64,000 nt of DNA from an uncultured Clostridia bacterium (GCA_947624375.1 CANQKD010000002.1:174996-238995), one strand, 5' to 3'; counted from the first letter of the stretch, positions 53,544 to 62,332 are shown. Notes: generated from the letters alone by a model not told the origin. Program-made: numbers and translations.

Positions 53544-54666
53544 ATCTGCGCCTCCTTGTAAGCATTATTCCCAGCACGCACAGCACCGCCGAAGTTATCA
53601 GCATTACGGCTATTTTTTCAAAGTACACGTCCAAACTTTCGTACACGCTCAGGCAGTATATGCTGTCGGATATAACAGCCGCAGGGTTTATTTTGTTGAA
53701 CCACGGTGCGATATTCATCATTATGCCTTTCATGTTGCCCACCATAAGACCGCTCAGAAAGCACAGCGGCATTGTAACTATAAGCGATATGCCTATTTTC
53801 GCGTCTTCTTTCCACCTGCCTACAGCGCCTATCAGAAAGCCGAGCGATACGCCGGTAAGACCGCCCACAATAGAAGCCAGATACGCCAGCGGGAGCCTGC
53901 CGCAGAAGTCTGTTTTTATCACAAACGCGAGGAAGGTAACGCATATCACCATACAGATAGTCTGCAAGATACAGCCGCCCGTGAAGTCAGCCAGAAGCGC
54001 CATAGACTTCGGCATGGGCGAGCAGTTTTTGCGCGCGCCGAGGGCTGAAATATTCGCCTGATTGTTGATACCTATCTGCACGCCTATAAACGAACCGTAC
54101 AGAGCTGTCATAGCGATAAGGTTGTAAAAATACTGCTGGTAAATATCGCTGTTGCCATGCTTCATTGATATTTCTTTTGTGTACCCTCCCTGAGAGAGAA
54201 CTTCGGCAGCTTTGGTAACATCTTTGCCGCTTTTTACTATGTCGGTAATGACCGCCGCGTTCGCGTTGTAGCTGTCTGTAAAGCCTTTAAGCACCTGCTG
54301 CTGGATCTCGCTCTCCATAACCGAAAGGGAAAGCCTGCCGTCATCTGCAATATAGATAATACCTGCAACTTCGCCTTTTTTGAGCATCTGCAAAGCCGTA
54401 TCATCATCGGTATACACAGCCTCTAAAGGCAAACCGCCCGACTGCTCCACAGCATCTAAAGTAACTTTGAATATTGCACTCTCGCCTGCTACAGCCGTTT
54501 TTATCGGGTCTTTTATGAACATATCGTCGCTTTCATACAGATCGCTGAACGCTGCTTTGAAAAACGTGCCGAGCACTATCGGGAAAAGTATCAGCCAGAA
54601 GACGAGATTTTTGCTTTTAAAGCCCGAGATAACAAAGTATCTGACCGAGTGAAAAAACCGTTTCAT
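53530..54666 (-). CDS. ABC-2 type transporter permease (first)
   Basis: The protein has 378 residues, with AAGGAG before ATG 54666, 3 bp after the ATPase stop. The layout matches its partner: an N-terminal helix (NLVFWLILFPIVLGTFFKAAF), an extracellular domain, then about five segments with the ABC-2 motif GISLIVTMPLCFLSGLMVGNMKG. The two permeases differ enough to form a heterodimer. The operon is divergent from a two-component system and likely exports a cell-envelope-active compound. Confidence 0.88.
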   Translation of the reverse strand: MKRFFHSVRYFVISGFKSKNLVFWLILFPIVLGTFFKAAFSDLYESDDMFIKDPIKTAVAGESAIFKVTLDAVEQSGGLPLEAVYTDDDTALQMLKKGEVAGIIYIADDGRLSLSVMESEIQQQVLKGFTDSYNANAAVITDIVKSGKDVTKAAEVLSQGGYTKEISMKHGNSDIYQQYFYNLIAMTALYGSFIGVQIGINNQANISALGARKNCSPMPKSMALLADFTGGCILQTICMVICVTFLAFVIKTDFCGRLPLAYLASIVGGLTGVSLGFLIGAVGRWKEDAKIGISLIVTMPLCFLSGLMVGNMKGIMMNIAPWFNKINPAAVISDSIYCLSVYESLDVYFEKIAVMLITSAVLCVLGIMLTRRRRYASL

Positions 54667-54669
54667 GCC

Positions 54670-55626
54670 TTACTCCTTGTCCCGGAGCTCTTTGCCCGTT
54701 ATCTCTAAAAATACATCGTTGAGTGTTGGCAGCTCCGAATACACCCTGCCGAATGATATGTCGTTTTTCTGCAATACATCTAGTATTCTTATAAGGTTAT
54801 GCCTGCCGCCGCTGCAGCGCACGGTGAGAAGTTCATCATCATACCTGACCTCATAAACGTGCGGAAGTGAGGCAAGCGCGCTGTGAACATTCTGCGGAAG
54901 TGACGGCAGTTCTATGTTTACCGTTTCGGTATTTTTTATAAGCTGTTTGAGCTCGCCGCAGCTGCCCTCTGCTATCTTTTTACCCTTGTCAAGAATAGCT
55001 ATCCTGCTGCATATCTGCTCAACTTCCTCCATGTAGTGGGAGGTGTATATTACCGTTGCACCCTCGCGGTTGAGCTGCTGTATGCCCTCCAAAATTTTGT
55101 TGCGGCTCTGGGGGTCAACGGCAACAGTAGGTTCGTCAAGAATTATAAGCTCGGGTTTGTGCGCTATGCCGCAGGCAATGTTCAGCCTCCTCAGCAAGCC
55201 GCCCGACAGCTTTTTGGGGTAGAATTTTGTAAACTCATCAAGCCCCACGAATTTTATCGCTTCTTCGACCAAAGCTTTGCGCTGCGCCTTATCAGAAACA
55301 TACAGACCGCAGAAATAGTCGATGTTTTCATACACCGTAAGCTCATCAAACACTGCAACGTTCTGCATTATAAGACCTATCTTCCGCTTTATATCGTAGC
55401 TTGTGGGTGTCATCTCTTTGCCGAAGATCTCAATGCTTCCCTTATCGAAAGAGAGCAGCGACAGCAGGCAGTTTATAGTCGTTGTCTTGCCCGAGCCGTT
55501 AGGACCTAAAAGACCGAAGACCTCGCCTTTGTTTATTTGCAGATCAAGATGATCTATCGCCAGCAGGTCACCATATCTCTTGACTAAACTGCTTATCTTT
55601 ACAATGGTTTCGGGGGTGTTTTCCAT
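54670..55626 (-). CDS. ABC transporter ATP-binding protein
   Basis: I chose ATG 55626 (MENTPETIVKISS), 9 bp after AAAGGA. Upstream in-frame ATGs overlap that site. The product has 318 residues. Walker A is LLGPNGSGKTTTINCLL, the signature LSGGLLRRLNIACGI, Walker B LIILDEPTVAVDP and the H-loop YTSHYMEEVEQ. The C-terminal 80 residues are the accessory domain of drug-type ABC-2 ATPases. It is first in a three-gene operon with both permeases. Confidence 0.94.
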   Translation of the reverse strand: MENTPETIVKISSLVKRYGDLLAIDHLDLQINKGEVFGLLGPNGSGKTTTINCLLSLLSFDKGSIEIFGKEMTPTSYDIKRKIGLIMQNVAVFDELTVYENIDYFCGLYVSDKAQRKALVEEAIKFVGLDEFTKFYPKKLSGGLLRRLNIACGIAHKPELIILDEPTVAVDPQSRNKILEGIQQLNREGATVIYTSHYMEEVEQICSRIAILDKGKKIAEGSCGELKQLIKNTETVNIELPSLPQNVHSALASLPHVYEVRYDDELLTVRCSGGRHNLIRILDVLQKNDISFGRVYSELPTLNDVFLEITGKELRDKE

Positions 55627-55649
55627 ATGCCTCATTCCTTTCATGATAT

Positions 55650-55678
55650 ATTGTAGCATACGGAAACTTTTATGTAAA
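55650..55678 (-). promoter_or_regulatory. Promoter of the ABC-2 operon
   Basis: Minus strand: TTTACA (55678-55673), 17 bp, TACAAT (55655-55650) with TGC before it. Confidence 0.8.
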
Positions 55679-55700
55679 GTGCCGCTTGTCAGTCTTTGGG

Positions 55701-55714
55701 GTGACAAATGTCAC
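55701..55714 (+). promoter_or_regulatory. Palindrome between ABC operon and two-component system, candidate response-regulator site
   Basis: GTGACA-AA-TGTCAC is a perfect 6-bp inverted repeat. It is centred about 64 bp upstream of the expected ABC operon start, an activator position, and lies 26 bp before the -35 of the kinase gene. Confidence 0.55.
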
Positions 55715-55739
55715 TTTCTGCAAAATGCCGACATCTATC

Positions 55740-55768
55740 TTGAAATTTTGCTGTATATCTGCTATAAT
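55740..55768 (+). promoter_or_regulatory. Promoter of the two-component system
   Basis: TTGAAA at 55740-55745, 17 bp, TATAAT at 55763-55768 with TGc before it. The leader to GTG 55788 is very short, about 13 nt. Confidence 0.82.
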
Positions 55769-55787
55769 CTTATAGGGGGCGATAGCG

Positions 55788-56885
55788 GTGAACGTATCCG
55801 GTGTTCTAAGCGGCAGACTTGCCGACAGGCTTGCGCTGCTTCTGATATGTCTGGTATCATTCAGCCTGGGCGGCGGCTTTGAACTGCCCGTGGCTGCGTT
55901 TTTGCTGTCTGTAATACTTTCATCGCTCTCACAGATAATGCGAAAATACCCATATGTACCGATAATAATAAACGCCGCGCTGTGCTTTGTATCGCCTATG
56001 TTTTTCTGCGCCCTGCCGATGATGATTTATGATGCTTTAAGCTGCAAAAAGTGGTGGGCTGTACTGCCTGCCGTGGGAGCGTTTGTGCAGATATCGCAGC
56101 TTTCCTCGGCGCAGCTGGCTGTAACAGTGGCAGGGGCAGCCGCCGCGGTGATAATATATGCGCGTGTTTCGGCTCTTGAAATAACTGTTAATAACCTTGC
56201 GGCTTTGCGTGATGAAGTCGCGGAGAAAAATCTGATACTTGCAAAACAAAATGTGCAGATAGTCAAGGCGCAGGACAACGAGGTACACCTTGCCGCCCTG
56301 CGTGAGAGAGAACGCATAGCGCGCGATATTCACGACAACGTGGGGCATATGCTGACGCGCTCGCTGCTGCAATCGGGGGCGCTTATCGTACTTAACAAAG
56401 ACGAGGGCTTGAAAGAGCCTCTGCGGCAGTTGAAAGACACCCTTGACAGCGCAATGACGGGCATAAGGGCAGGCGTTCACGATCTTCACGATGATGCGAT
56501 AGACCTGCAAAAGGTTCTTGAAGAAAGCTGCCGTGCGTGTGACAGCCGTTTCAAGGTAAAGCTGTGCTACGATGCTGAGGGAGACATTCCCGGCAAGGTG
56601 AAGCTGTGTGTTGCTGCGATAGTGAAAGAGGGGCTTTCAAACGCTGTTAAACACTCGGGCGGTGATGAGATCTCGGTGGTTTTTCGCGAACACCCTGCGT
56701 TTTATCAGCTTATGATAACCGATAACGGCAGCTGCAACGGCATAAACGGGGTCGGCATGGGTCTTAAAAATATGGAAGAAAGGGCTAAAGGCTTAGGCGG
56801 CAGGATAACTTTCACACCCTCTCGTGAGGGATTCAAGATATTCATGTCCGCGCCGAAAAACTATGAAGATAATAATTACAGATGA
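55788..56885 (+). CDS. NarL/LiaS-type sensor histidine kinase
   Basis: The protein has 365 residues and starts at GTG 55788 after AGGGGGCGA. About five hydrophobic segments fill residues 10-135 with little extracellular sequence, so it probably senses within or through the membrane. A coiled coil (LRDEVAEKNLILAKQNVQIVKAQ) leads to the HisKA_3 box RERIARDIHDNVGHMLTRSL, His near residue 181. The ATPase part has KEGLSNAVKHSGG and GVGMGLKNMEERAKGLGG. It overlaps the response regulator gene by 23 bases. The divergent ABC exporter is the likely target operon. Confidence 0.93.
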   Translation: MNVSGVLSGRLADRLALLLICLVSFSLGGGFELPVAAFLLSVILSSLSQIMRKYPYVPIIINAALCFVSPMFFCALPMMIYDALSCKKWWAVLPAVGAFVQISQLSSAQLAVTVAGAAAAVIIYARVSALEITVNNLAALRDEVAEKNLILAKQNVQIVKAQDNEVHLAALRERERIARDIHDNVGHMLTRSLLQSGALIVLNKDEGLKEPLRQLKDTLDSAMTGIRAGVHDLHDDAIDLQKVLEESCRACDSRFKVKLCYDAEGDIPGKVKLCVAAIVKEGLSNAVKHSGGDEISVVFREHPAFYQLMITDNGSCNGINGVGMGLKNMEERAKGLGGRITFTPSREGFKIFMSAPKNYEDNNYR

Positions 56886-57486
56886 TGACAGACTGGCGGC
56901 GATGTCGCTGAAAACAATACTTGAAAGCGTGGGCGTTGAGGTCGCAGGTCTGGGCGGCAGCGGCGAAGAAGCCGTGCAGCTTTACGATGAGCTTTTGCCC
57001 GATGTTATGCTTATGGACATACGCATGGGCGGCATGGACGGCATTGAAGCAGGCGAGGAGATACTGCGCCGCCACGGCGATGCTAAAATACTTTATCTTA
57101 CCACCTTTGCCGACGACGAATATATAATAAAAGCGCTCAGAATGGGCGCAAAGGGGTATATCCTCAAGCAGGATTTTGAAAGCATTTCTGCCGCGCTTGA
57201 AACTGTCATGAACGGGCAGAGCGTCTTCGGCGACAGGATAATGGGGCGCATACCGCAGCTTATCAGGCAAAAGGGCGACTATGATTTTGAGGGGCACGGC
57301 ATAAGCGCGAAAGAAAAAGAGATAATGGAGCTTGTGGCGGCAGGGCTGAGCAACAAAGAGATAGCCGCTAAACTGTTCCTCGGAGAGGGAACGGTGCGCA
57401 ACTATATAAGCACGCTGCTTGAAAAACTCTCCCTGCGCGACCGCACGCAGCTGGCGATATATTATTACACTGAGGTGAATAAGTGA
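56863..57486 (+). CDS. NarL/FixJ-type response regulator
   Basis: I chose ATG 56863 (MKIIITDDDRLAAM), which gives a standard receiver start. The product has 207 residues. The receiver has acidic residues at 7-9, phospho-acceptor Asp52 in LMDIRMGGMDG, Thr in LYLTTFADD and Lys in GYILKQD. The C-terminal LuxR helix-turn-helix is ISAKEKEIMELVAAGLSNKEIAAKLFLGEGTVRNYISTLLEKL. It is phosphorylated by the overlapping kinase gene product and should bind the palindrome at 55701-55714 (inference). Confidence 0.95.
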   Translation: MKIIITDDDRLAAMSLKTILESVGVEVAGLGGSGEEAVQLYDELLPDVMLMDIRMGGMDGIEAGEEILRRHGDAKILYLTTFADDEYIIKALRMGAKGYILKQDFESISAALETVMNGQSVFGDRIMGRIPQLIRQKGDYDFEGHGISAKEKEIMELVAAGLSNKEIAAKLFLGEGTVRNYISTLLEKLSLRDRTQLAIYYYTEVNK

Positions 57487-57579
57487 ACACGTGGGGTAAA
57501 TAATGTCGCTGTTTTCGCAGCAAAGGTTTCATGTCTTGTCATGAATATAATATTTGCGCTTACGCGCGGCGCAGGAGCG

Positions 57580-57660
57580 CGTTAAACGCCCCAACTTTAT
57601 TTTGGTTATCTTCTCATTTTGAGTGTGCTAATATGTTTGCGCTTTTCTTGTTATTATGTT
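57580..57660 (-). repeat. Shared repeat module with ACTCAAAATGAGAAG core
   Basis: Reverse copy of a block also found near 46235-46320 (+), 51165-51265 (-) and 63725-63800 (+). The core ends ...CTCAAAATGAGAAGATAACC. It lies on the outer side of R1 and R2 copies. Confidence 0.55.
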
Positions 57661-57673
57661 TTCACATTGTATG

Positions 57674-57692
57674 GCGTTCCATAATGGAACGC
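57674..57692. repeat. Palindrome GCGTTCCAT-A-ATGGAACGC, copy 2
   Basis: Same perfect 9-bp palindrome as at 37106-37124, 26 bp from H4 of R1 copy g. Confidence 0.7.
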
Positions 57693-57716
57693 GGAAAGTT
57701 TGATATGCGCTACAAC

Positions 57717-57915
57717 TAGGGGAGGCTCTCTCTTGCAGAGCCTCCCCTCTTCATAAACAGTCCACAGGACTGTTTATGAATTCACCCCTCTCAGAGCGCC
57801 TGCCGTAAGGGGATTTCGCCCTCTGCGGAGGGCGACGGGGGCGCCGCCCCTCGACCCTCGCGACCCTTTTGAAAAAGGGTCGATCGAAAACTTTTCCTTT
57901 CTTGACAAGATTTAA
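57717..57915 (-). repeat. R1 structured repeat, copy g
   Basis: Reverse orientation. H4 57719-57747 (11 bp, loop GCAAGAG), H3 57750-57780 (14 bp, loop TGT), an extra hairpin CGCCCTC/GAGGGCG (57817-57834), H2 57837-57850 (shortened), H1 57862-57881. The gap 57487-58248 holds this copy, R3 copy b and a tandem array. I see no gene. Confidence 0.78.
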
Positions 57916-57973
57916 AACCTTTGCGTACTGTGGAATTTTTAGATATGCGCTTTTTGCTCTAAACGGACTATGC

Positions 57974-58094
57974 AAAAGAATTACGGTTTTGTTTTCTGAA
58001 AGGCTTCAGACTTTCAGAAAGCAAAATCGGCGACCCAATAAAAGTCGCCGAAGTAATTCTTTCAAGTGGCTTGGAGGCTAAAGCCGACAAGACA
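57974..58094 (-). repeat. R3 structured repeat, copy b
   Basis: Outer stem AAAGAATTAC/GTAATTCTTT (57975-57984 with 58053-58062), variable hairpin TTTCTGAAAG/CTTTCAGAAA (57993-58002 with 58011-58020) and the constant hairpin TCGGCGAC/GTCGCCGA (58027-58034 with 58044-58051). The block 58065-58094 matches 45691-45720 in reverse. Confidence 0.7.
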
Positions 58095-58159
58095 CTAAGC
58101 TCCTGCGCCGCGCGTAAGCGCAAACATTACAAGCAATAAAACAACGAGCAAACGCTGCC

Positions 58160-58202
58160 TTACCAACTTCTTGCCTCTTGCCTCTTAACTTCTTGCCTCT
58201 AA
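58160..58202. repeat. TTGCCTC-type 7-bp tandem array
   Basis: CTTCTTGCCTCTTGCCTCTTAACTTC is a run of near 7-bp units given here only as its pattern (CTTGCCT). It is related to the TCTAACC arrays and is found again near 63860. Confidence 0.55.
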
Positions 58203-58205
58203 TAA

Positions 58206-58236
58206 CAAAAAACGCTCCCATAAAGGGAGCATTTTC
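58206..58236 (-). terminator. Terminator of the aminotransferase gene
   Basis: GCTCCC/GGGAGC (58214-58219 with 58225-58230) followed on the minus strand by GTTTTTTG. An A/T flank on the other side may allow two-way use. Confidence 0.75.
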
Positions 58237-58248
58237 ATTTTGTATAGC

Positions 58249-59529
58249 TTACTTTTCCAGCAGCTTTTCCGCGGCGGCTATTTTTACCGCTATGCAGAAC
58301 AGCTCTGCGGCGAGTTTCAGCGTTTCTATCGGCGGAAAGCTCGGCGCTATGCGTATATTGCTGTCGTGGGGGTCGTTGCCGTAAGGATAAGTCGCGCCTG
58401 CGTCGGTAAGCGTAACGCCCGCCTCTTTGCACAGCGAAACTATCCTCTTAGCGCAGCCGTCGGGCGACTGGAAACTGATGAAATATCCGCCGTTTGGCTT
58501 CGTCCACGAGCCTATGCCGAGAGGCGCAAGCTCCTCTTCAAGCGTTGCAGTCACCGCCCTGAACTTCGGCGAAAGTATAGCAGCGTGCTTTTTCATATGC
58601 TCCTCCAGTCCGTTCATGTCTTTGAAGAAGCGCACGTGGCGAAGCTGGTTTATCTTGTCGTAGCCGATGGTCTGTATCTTCATCAGCGACTTGAAATACT
58701 CTATCGTCTTCACGCTGCCTGCCATAGCCGCAACGCCTGCCCCTGCGAATGACACCTTCGACGTTGACGAGAACATGAACACCATGTCTTCGCTGCCGCA
58801 CTTTTTGGCTTCGTCGAGGAGGTTCAAAAGGCTGTCGCGCTCGCCGTCAAGGTGGTGTATGCAGTATGCGTTATCCCAGAAAATTCTGAAATCAGGCGCG
58901 GCAGGCTTCAGAGCCGCAAACCTTTTGACCGTTTCGTCCGAATATGTAATGCCCGTGGGGTTTGAGTACATCGGCACGCACCAGATGCCCTTTATGCTCT
59001 CATCGCTCTGCACGAGTTTTTCTACCATGTCCATGTCGGGACCGTCCTGTCCCAGCGGCACGGTTATCATCTCAAAGCCGAGTTTTTCGGTTATGAGAAA
59101 ATGCCTGTCGTAGCCGGGCGCAGGGCACAGCCACTTTATCTTGCCGCAGTCTTTCCACGGTTTATTCACGCCATCAACGCCGAAAAGCATAGCCTTTACC
59201 ATGGTATCGTACATTATATTAAGGCTGGAATTTCCGAAAACTATGGTTTCCTCGGGAGAAGCTCCGAGCATCTGCGAAAACAGCTTTTTAGCCGATGCAA
59301 GACCGTCAAAGCAGCCGTAATTTCTGGTATCTGTGCCGTCTTCGTCAAAAAAGTCAGCCTCGCTGTTTAGTATATCCATCATCGGCTGGGCAAGGGTCAG
59401 CTGCTCCTTTGCAGGCACGCCGCGCGACATATTAAGGTCAAGTCCCCTGCTTTTGAATTCGTCATATTTTTTCTGTTCCGCCGCGAGAAGCTGCCTGAGT
59501 TCTACGGCAGACATATCTTTCAGCATCAT
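58249..59529 (-). CDS. Aspartate aminotransferase-type PLP enzyme (PF12897-like)
   Basis: The start is ATG 59529 or the adjacent ATG 59526 (MMLKDMSAVELRQLL). AAAGGA lies somewhat far upstream. The product has 426 residues. The PLP-binding lysine is in SSTSKVSFAGAGVAAMAG, the phosphate-binding loop in FGNSSLNIMYD, and the Asp for the ring nitrogen in FWDNAYCIHHL. The C-terminal segment NIRIAPSFPP holds the substrate arginine. This is the divergent class I aminotransferase family first called alanine-glyoxylate and later aspartate aminotransferase. It is distinct from the enzyme at 2719-3906. Confidence 0.9.
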   Translation of the reverse strand: MMLKDMSAVELRQLLAAEQKKYDEFKSRGLDLNMSRGVPAKEQLTLAQPMMDILNSEADFFDEDGTDTRNYGCFDGLASAKKLFSQMLGASPEETIVFGNSSLNIMYDTMVKAMLFGVDGVNKPWKDCGKIKWLCPAPGYDRHFLITEKLGFEMITVPLGQDGPDMDMVEKLVQSDESIKGIWCVPMYSNPTGITYSDETVKRFAALKPAAPDFRIFWDNAYCIHHLDGERDSLLNLLDEAKKCGSEDMVFMFSSTSKVSFAGAGVAAMAGSVKTIEYFKSLMKIQTIGYDKINQLRHVRFFKDMNGLEEHMKKHAAILSPKFRAVTATLEEELAPLGIGSWTKPNGGYFISFQSPDGCAKRIVSLCKEAGVTLTDAGATYPYGNDPHDSNIRIAPSFPPIETLKLAAELFCIAVKIAAAEKLLEK

Positions 59530-59682
59530 TTGTAACACCGTTCCTTTATAAAATGTAACCATAGTATATAATATACCAAACGGCACGTTTTTGCAAGTCA
59601 TTTTGAAAATTCCTGCAAAAAATCACCCTTTTGACCGAAAAAACCGCTTATTTTGCATAACAAACTGGGCAGAATGGCAAAA

Positions 59683-59904
59683 CTATTTCAGATGCTGATA
59701 AAACTTATCGCAGTCGGTAAGCCCCAGAATATAGTCAACGTTGGTTTTGTGGAATTGCGCGAGGCGTATCAGCACCGAGGTCGGCACATCGTTTTCGCCG
59801 GTCTCGTACTTTGAATAGCCCGTCTGCGACATATTCAGCACCTTTGCCATCTGGGTCTGGTTCATATCCTTATCCTCTCTCAGGTCGCGAATTCTTTTAT
59901 ACAT
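59683..59904 (-). CDS. XRE family HTH regulator
   Basis: I chose ATG 59904 (MYKRIRDLREDKD), 9 bp after AAAGGGG. The product has 73 residues, essentially a lone Cro/C1 helix-turn-helix: LREDKDMNQTQMAKVLNMSQTGYSKYETGENDVPTSVLIRLAQF. It is transcribed away from a large secreted protein gene. The shared gap carries two palindromic sites around the promoter of that gene, so it probably represses it and itself. Confidence 0.9.
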   Translation of the reverse strand: MYKRIRDLREDKDMNQTQMAKVLNMSQTGYSKYETGENDVPTSVLIRLAQFHKTNVDYILGLTDCDKFYQHLK

Positions 59905-59945
59905 TTTAAATACCCCTTTCAATGCGTGTTTGAAATATTATAAAT

Positions 59946-59985
59946 AATCTGTTTCAGGGTATTGACATTTAACCTGAAATAGGTT
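59946..59985 (+). promoter_or_regulatory. Pair of palindromic operators, probable XRE sites
   Basis: AACCT-GAAAT-AGGTT (59971-59985) is a perfect palindrome. AATCT-GTTTC-AGGGT (59946-59960) is an imperfect one. The two also form a 13-bp inverted repeat with each other, and they bracket the -35 at 59962. Confidence 0.7.
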
Positions 59986-59990
59986 ATAAT
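59962..59990 (+). promoter_or_regulatory. Promoter of the secreted protein gene
   Basis: TTGACA at 59962-59967, 17 bp, TATAAT at 59985-59990. Perfect consensus, overlapping both operators. Confidence 0.88.
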
Positions 59991-60056
59991 ATTTACTGAG
60001 CATGATATCTGTATATATTATGCACCATAAATATGCACATAGAAAGGCGGATTTTT

Positions 60057-62183
60057 ATGAAGTTTAAAAAAGCGGCTGCGGCATTGTGCGCGGCGGTGTT
60101 TGCGCTGACGGCTGTATCTGCCACTGCATTTGCAGAAGATGCTGCCGACAACAAAATCTCGCTGATGACGGCAGAGCTTACCACGCAGCTTAAAACAAAT
60201 ATGGTCTTTGTTGAGGGCGTAGGCGTTGTTGACATCACAGGCGAGGATTTTGATTCAAGTGAAAACGGTGCGGCAAGCATGAACTCAACACTTGACGTTG
60301 ATTTTGACGGTCTTGCATATCTTAGCAAGGAAGACCTGAAAAACTGGCAGGAAACAGGCGTTCTCACTCTCAGCAAACTGAAAGCCGATTTTGATACCAC
60401 CGGTCTGAAGTGGGGTATGTTCCATGCTGAAAACGGCTATGTTCAGCTTGTAAAAATGGAAAAGCAGATGGTCGAGGACGATTGGGGCAACGAACAGGAA
60501 GAAAACGTTGTTACTTACAGAGGTCTTTACAAGATCGAAGACAACGAGATAAAAAAAGTGTGCGATCTTGACACTTTCTGGACTACCACAAGAGAGGACG
60601 GTATTTCTGTCGGTCTTGATACTGTAAAGAAAGATGTACATATAGTATATGATGATTTCGAGACAGAATTCAAAGCAACTGTTGAACTTAAAATGGTAGT
60701 AACACAGCCTGACGGAACAAGGGAAGAGACCGTATTGGCTAAGGCAAGTGATTTTGACAGCGAGATCAACGCATCCGAGGTCAATGTTGATGAACTGACA
60801 GCCCTCGGCTACTGTAGCTGGTCAATCCCAAGCAGCGGAGATACTCTGGCTAACGTAGGTATCGAGAATCAAATGCTTTATGTTCGCGATCCAAACAGCC
60901 GCCTGGGCTATACTATAGAAAATATATACAAGGACGGCACGCGCGAAACAATATACGAAAACGATAATTTGTATTATACGGAGTTCACAGGTTTCTTAGG
61001 CAGCACTCAAAAATATTTATTATGGTGTCACCGTGTGCCTGTAATGGGAAATTCACTGACTGTATTCAGCTATAATTGCGATACGAAAGCAGCAGAGGTC
61101 TATGGTCATGATACTTTTAAAGACGGTGAAAATTGGTTTTTAGATGAAAACGGTCAAATGGTATATAGCTGGAACTTTAAGACCGAAGGAAACTACGATG
61201 GTCATATTGTAACCTATATAAGCACCAGAGATGCCGATGATAAGCCCATTAAAGAAGGCTTCACCATTCTGAACGGACTTAATGATTTTGCAAACTGGGA
61301 AAGCAAAACATACTATAATTATATATCACTTGACGATGTAGGCGATGAAGAAGACCCGACGATACTTTACAGATTTGAAACATTTGACGGCAAGGAAGGA
61401 TTTATTGATTATTCCAGCGGCAAAGAAACAATAATAGGTCAGTTTGATGCGGCAGACAACTTTGAGGGCAGCTATGCACCCGTTGTAAAAGACGGTAAAG
61501 CGTATCTTGTTGACGCAGATATGAACGCGGTCTCTGACACTGTAGCTGCCGATGATGTTGTATCAATAAAAGATGATCTGTTTATTGTAAAGAACGGCGA
61601 CAAGGTAAGTTTTGTAACTTATGCTGGCGAAGTAAAAGAACCTGCTGCCGAAGCGGTAGTTGTAGATTATTCTGACAACGGCGTTATAGTTTCCGCAAAC
61701 AAGGGCGTTATAGCTGACGGTGCGGCACTTTCGGTAAAGGCAGTTGAGGACAAGAGCGACGATACAAAGGTAACATATGAAATAACCTTCAAAAAGGCAG
61801 ACGGAACCGAAGTTCAGCCCAACGGCACTGTTACGGTAAAGATACCCGTTCCCGAGGCATTTAAGGATAAGACGATATATGTTTACCGCGCAGAGACTGA
61901 CGGAACATACACCGACATGAATGCAAAGATAGCTGACGGCTACGTTGTGTTTGAAACAGACCATTTCAGTGAATATGTTCTGTCTATAGAAAAGATCGAA
62001 AACAAGCCCGAAGAAAAGCCCGTGACCACGCCCGAGGAAACCAAGCCCGAGAACAAACCTACAACAGGCGACACCAAACCTGCTGACGACAGCAACAAGC
62101 CCACAGGCTCTGCGGCAGGCATAGCATTTGCTGGCATTGCACTTGCAGGCGCAGCGCTTATGGTTAGCAAAAAGAGAAAGTAA
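60057..62183 (+). CDS. Secreted, C-terminally anchored protein of unknown function
   Basis: I chose ATG 60057 (MKFKKAAAALCAAVF), 6 bp after GAAAGGCGG. The product has 708 residues. A signal peptide ends near TAFAED. Residues 30-500 are beta-rich, with no enzymatic motif I recognise, and resemble lists of short strand-turn units (YRGLYKIEDNEIKKVCDL, VVKDGKAYLVDADMN). A domain near residues 545-640 (KVTYEITFKKADGTEV...FETDHFSEYVLSIE) resembles modules often placed before C-terminal anchors. A Lys/Pro/Thr stalk then leads to PTGSAAGIAFAG, one membrane helix and SKKRK, like an atypical sortase signal. The divergent XRE protein probably controls it. Confidence 0.75.
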   Translation: MKFKKAAAALCAAVFALTAVSATAFAEDAADNKISLMTAELTTQLKTNMVFVEGVGVVDITGEDFDSSENGAASMNSTLDVDFDGLAYLSKEDLKNWQETGVLTLSKLKADFDTTGLKWGMFHAENGYVQLVKMEKQMVEDDWGNEQEENVVTYRGLYKIEDNEIKKVCDLDTFWTTTREDGISVGLDTVKKDVHIVYDDFETEFKATVELKMVVTQPDGTREETVLAKASDFDSEINASEVNVDELTALGYCSWSIPSSGDTLANVGIENQMLYVRDPNSRLGYTIENIYKDGTRETIYENDNLYYTEFTGFLGSTQKYLLWCHRVPVMGNSLTVFSYNCDTKAAEVYGHDTFKDGENWFLDENGQMVYSWNFKTEGNYDGHIVTYISTRDADDKPIKEGFTILNGLNDFANWESKTYYNYISLDDVGDEEDPTILYRFETFDGKEGFIDYSSGKETIIGQFDAADNFEGSYAPVVKDGKAYLVDADMNAVSDTVAADDVVSIKDDLFIVKNGDKVSFVTYAGEVKEPAAEAVVVDYSDNGVIVSANKGVIADGAALSVKAVEDKSDDTKVTYEITFKKADGTEVQPNGTVTVKIPVPEAFKDKTIYVYRAETDGTYTDMNAKIADGYVVFETDHFSEYVLSIEKIENKPEEKPVTTPEETKPENKPTTGDTKPADDSNKPTGSAAGIAFAGIALAGAALMVSKKRK

Positions 62184-62231
62184 AAACTCCCCTGCTGTGT
62201 ACTGACAGCAAGAGAGAAAACAAAATATTCT

Positions 62232-62262
62232 GACCCGGAAGACTGCCTTTCGGGTCTTTTTT
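62232..62262 (+). terminator. Terminator of the secreted protein gene
   Basis: A 9-bp stem with one G-U pair (62232-62240 with 62248-62256) followed by TTTTTT. Confidence 0.85.
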
Positions 62263-62332
62263 ACTGCAATTTGTTGTATGAGAGAACCGCTGAAACGGCT
62301 TAAAGCGGCGATTTATCGTGTCTTTTAAGTAA

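Noticed and set aside
57751..57975. 74-codon minus-strand frame over R1 copy g
   Set aside because: Encoded by the repeat stems. The related frame in copy d differs and has no start context.
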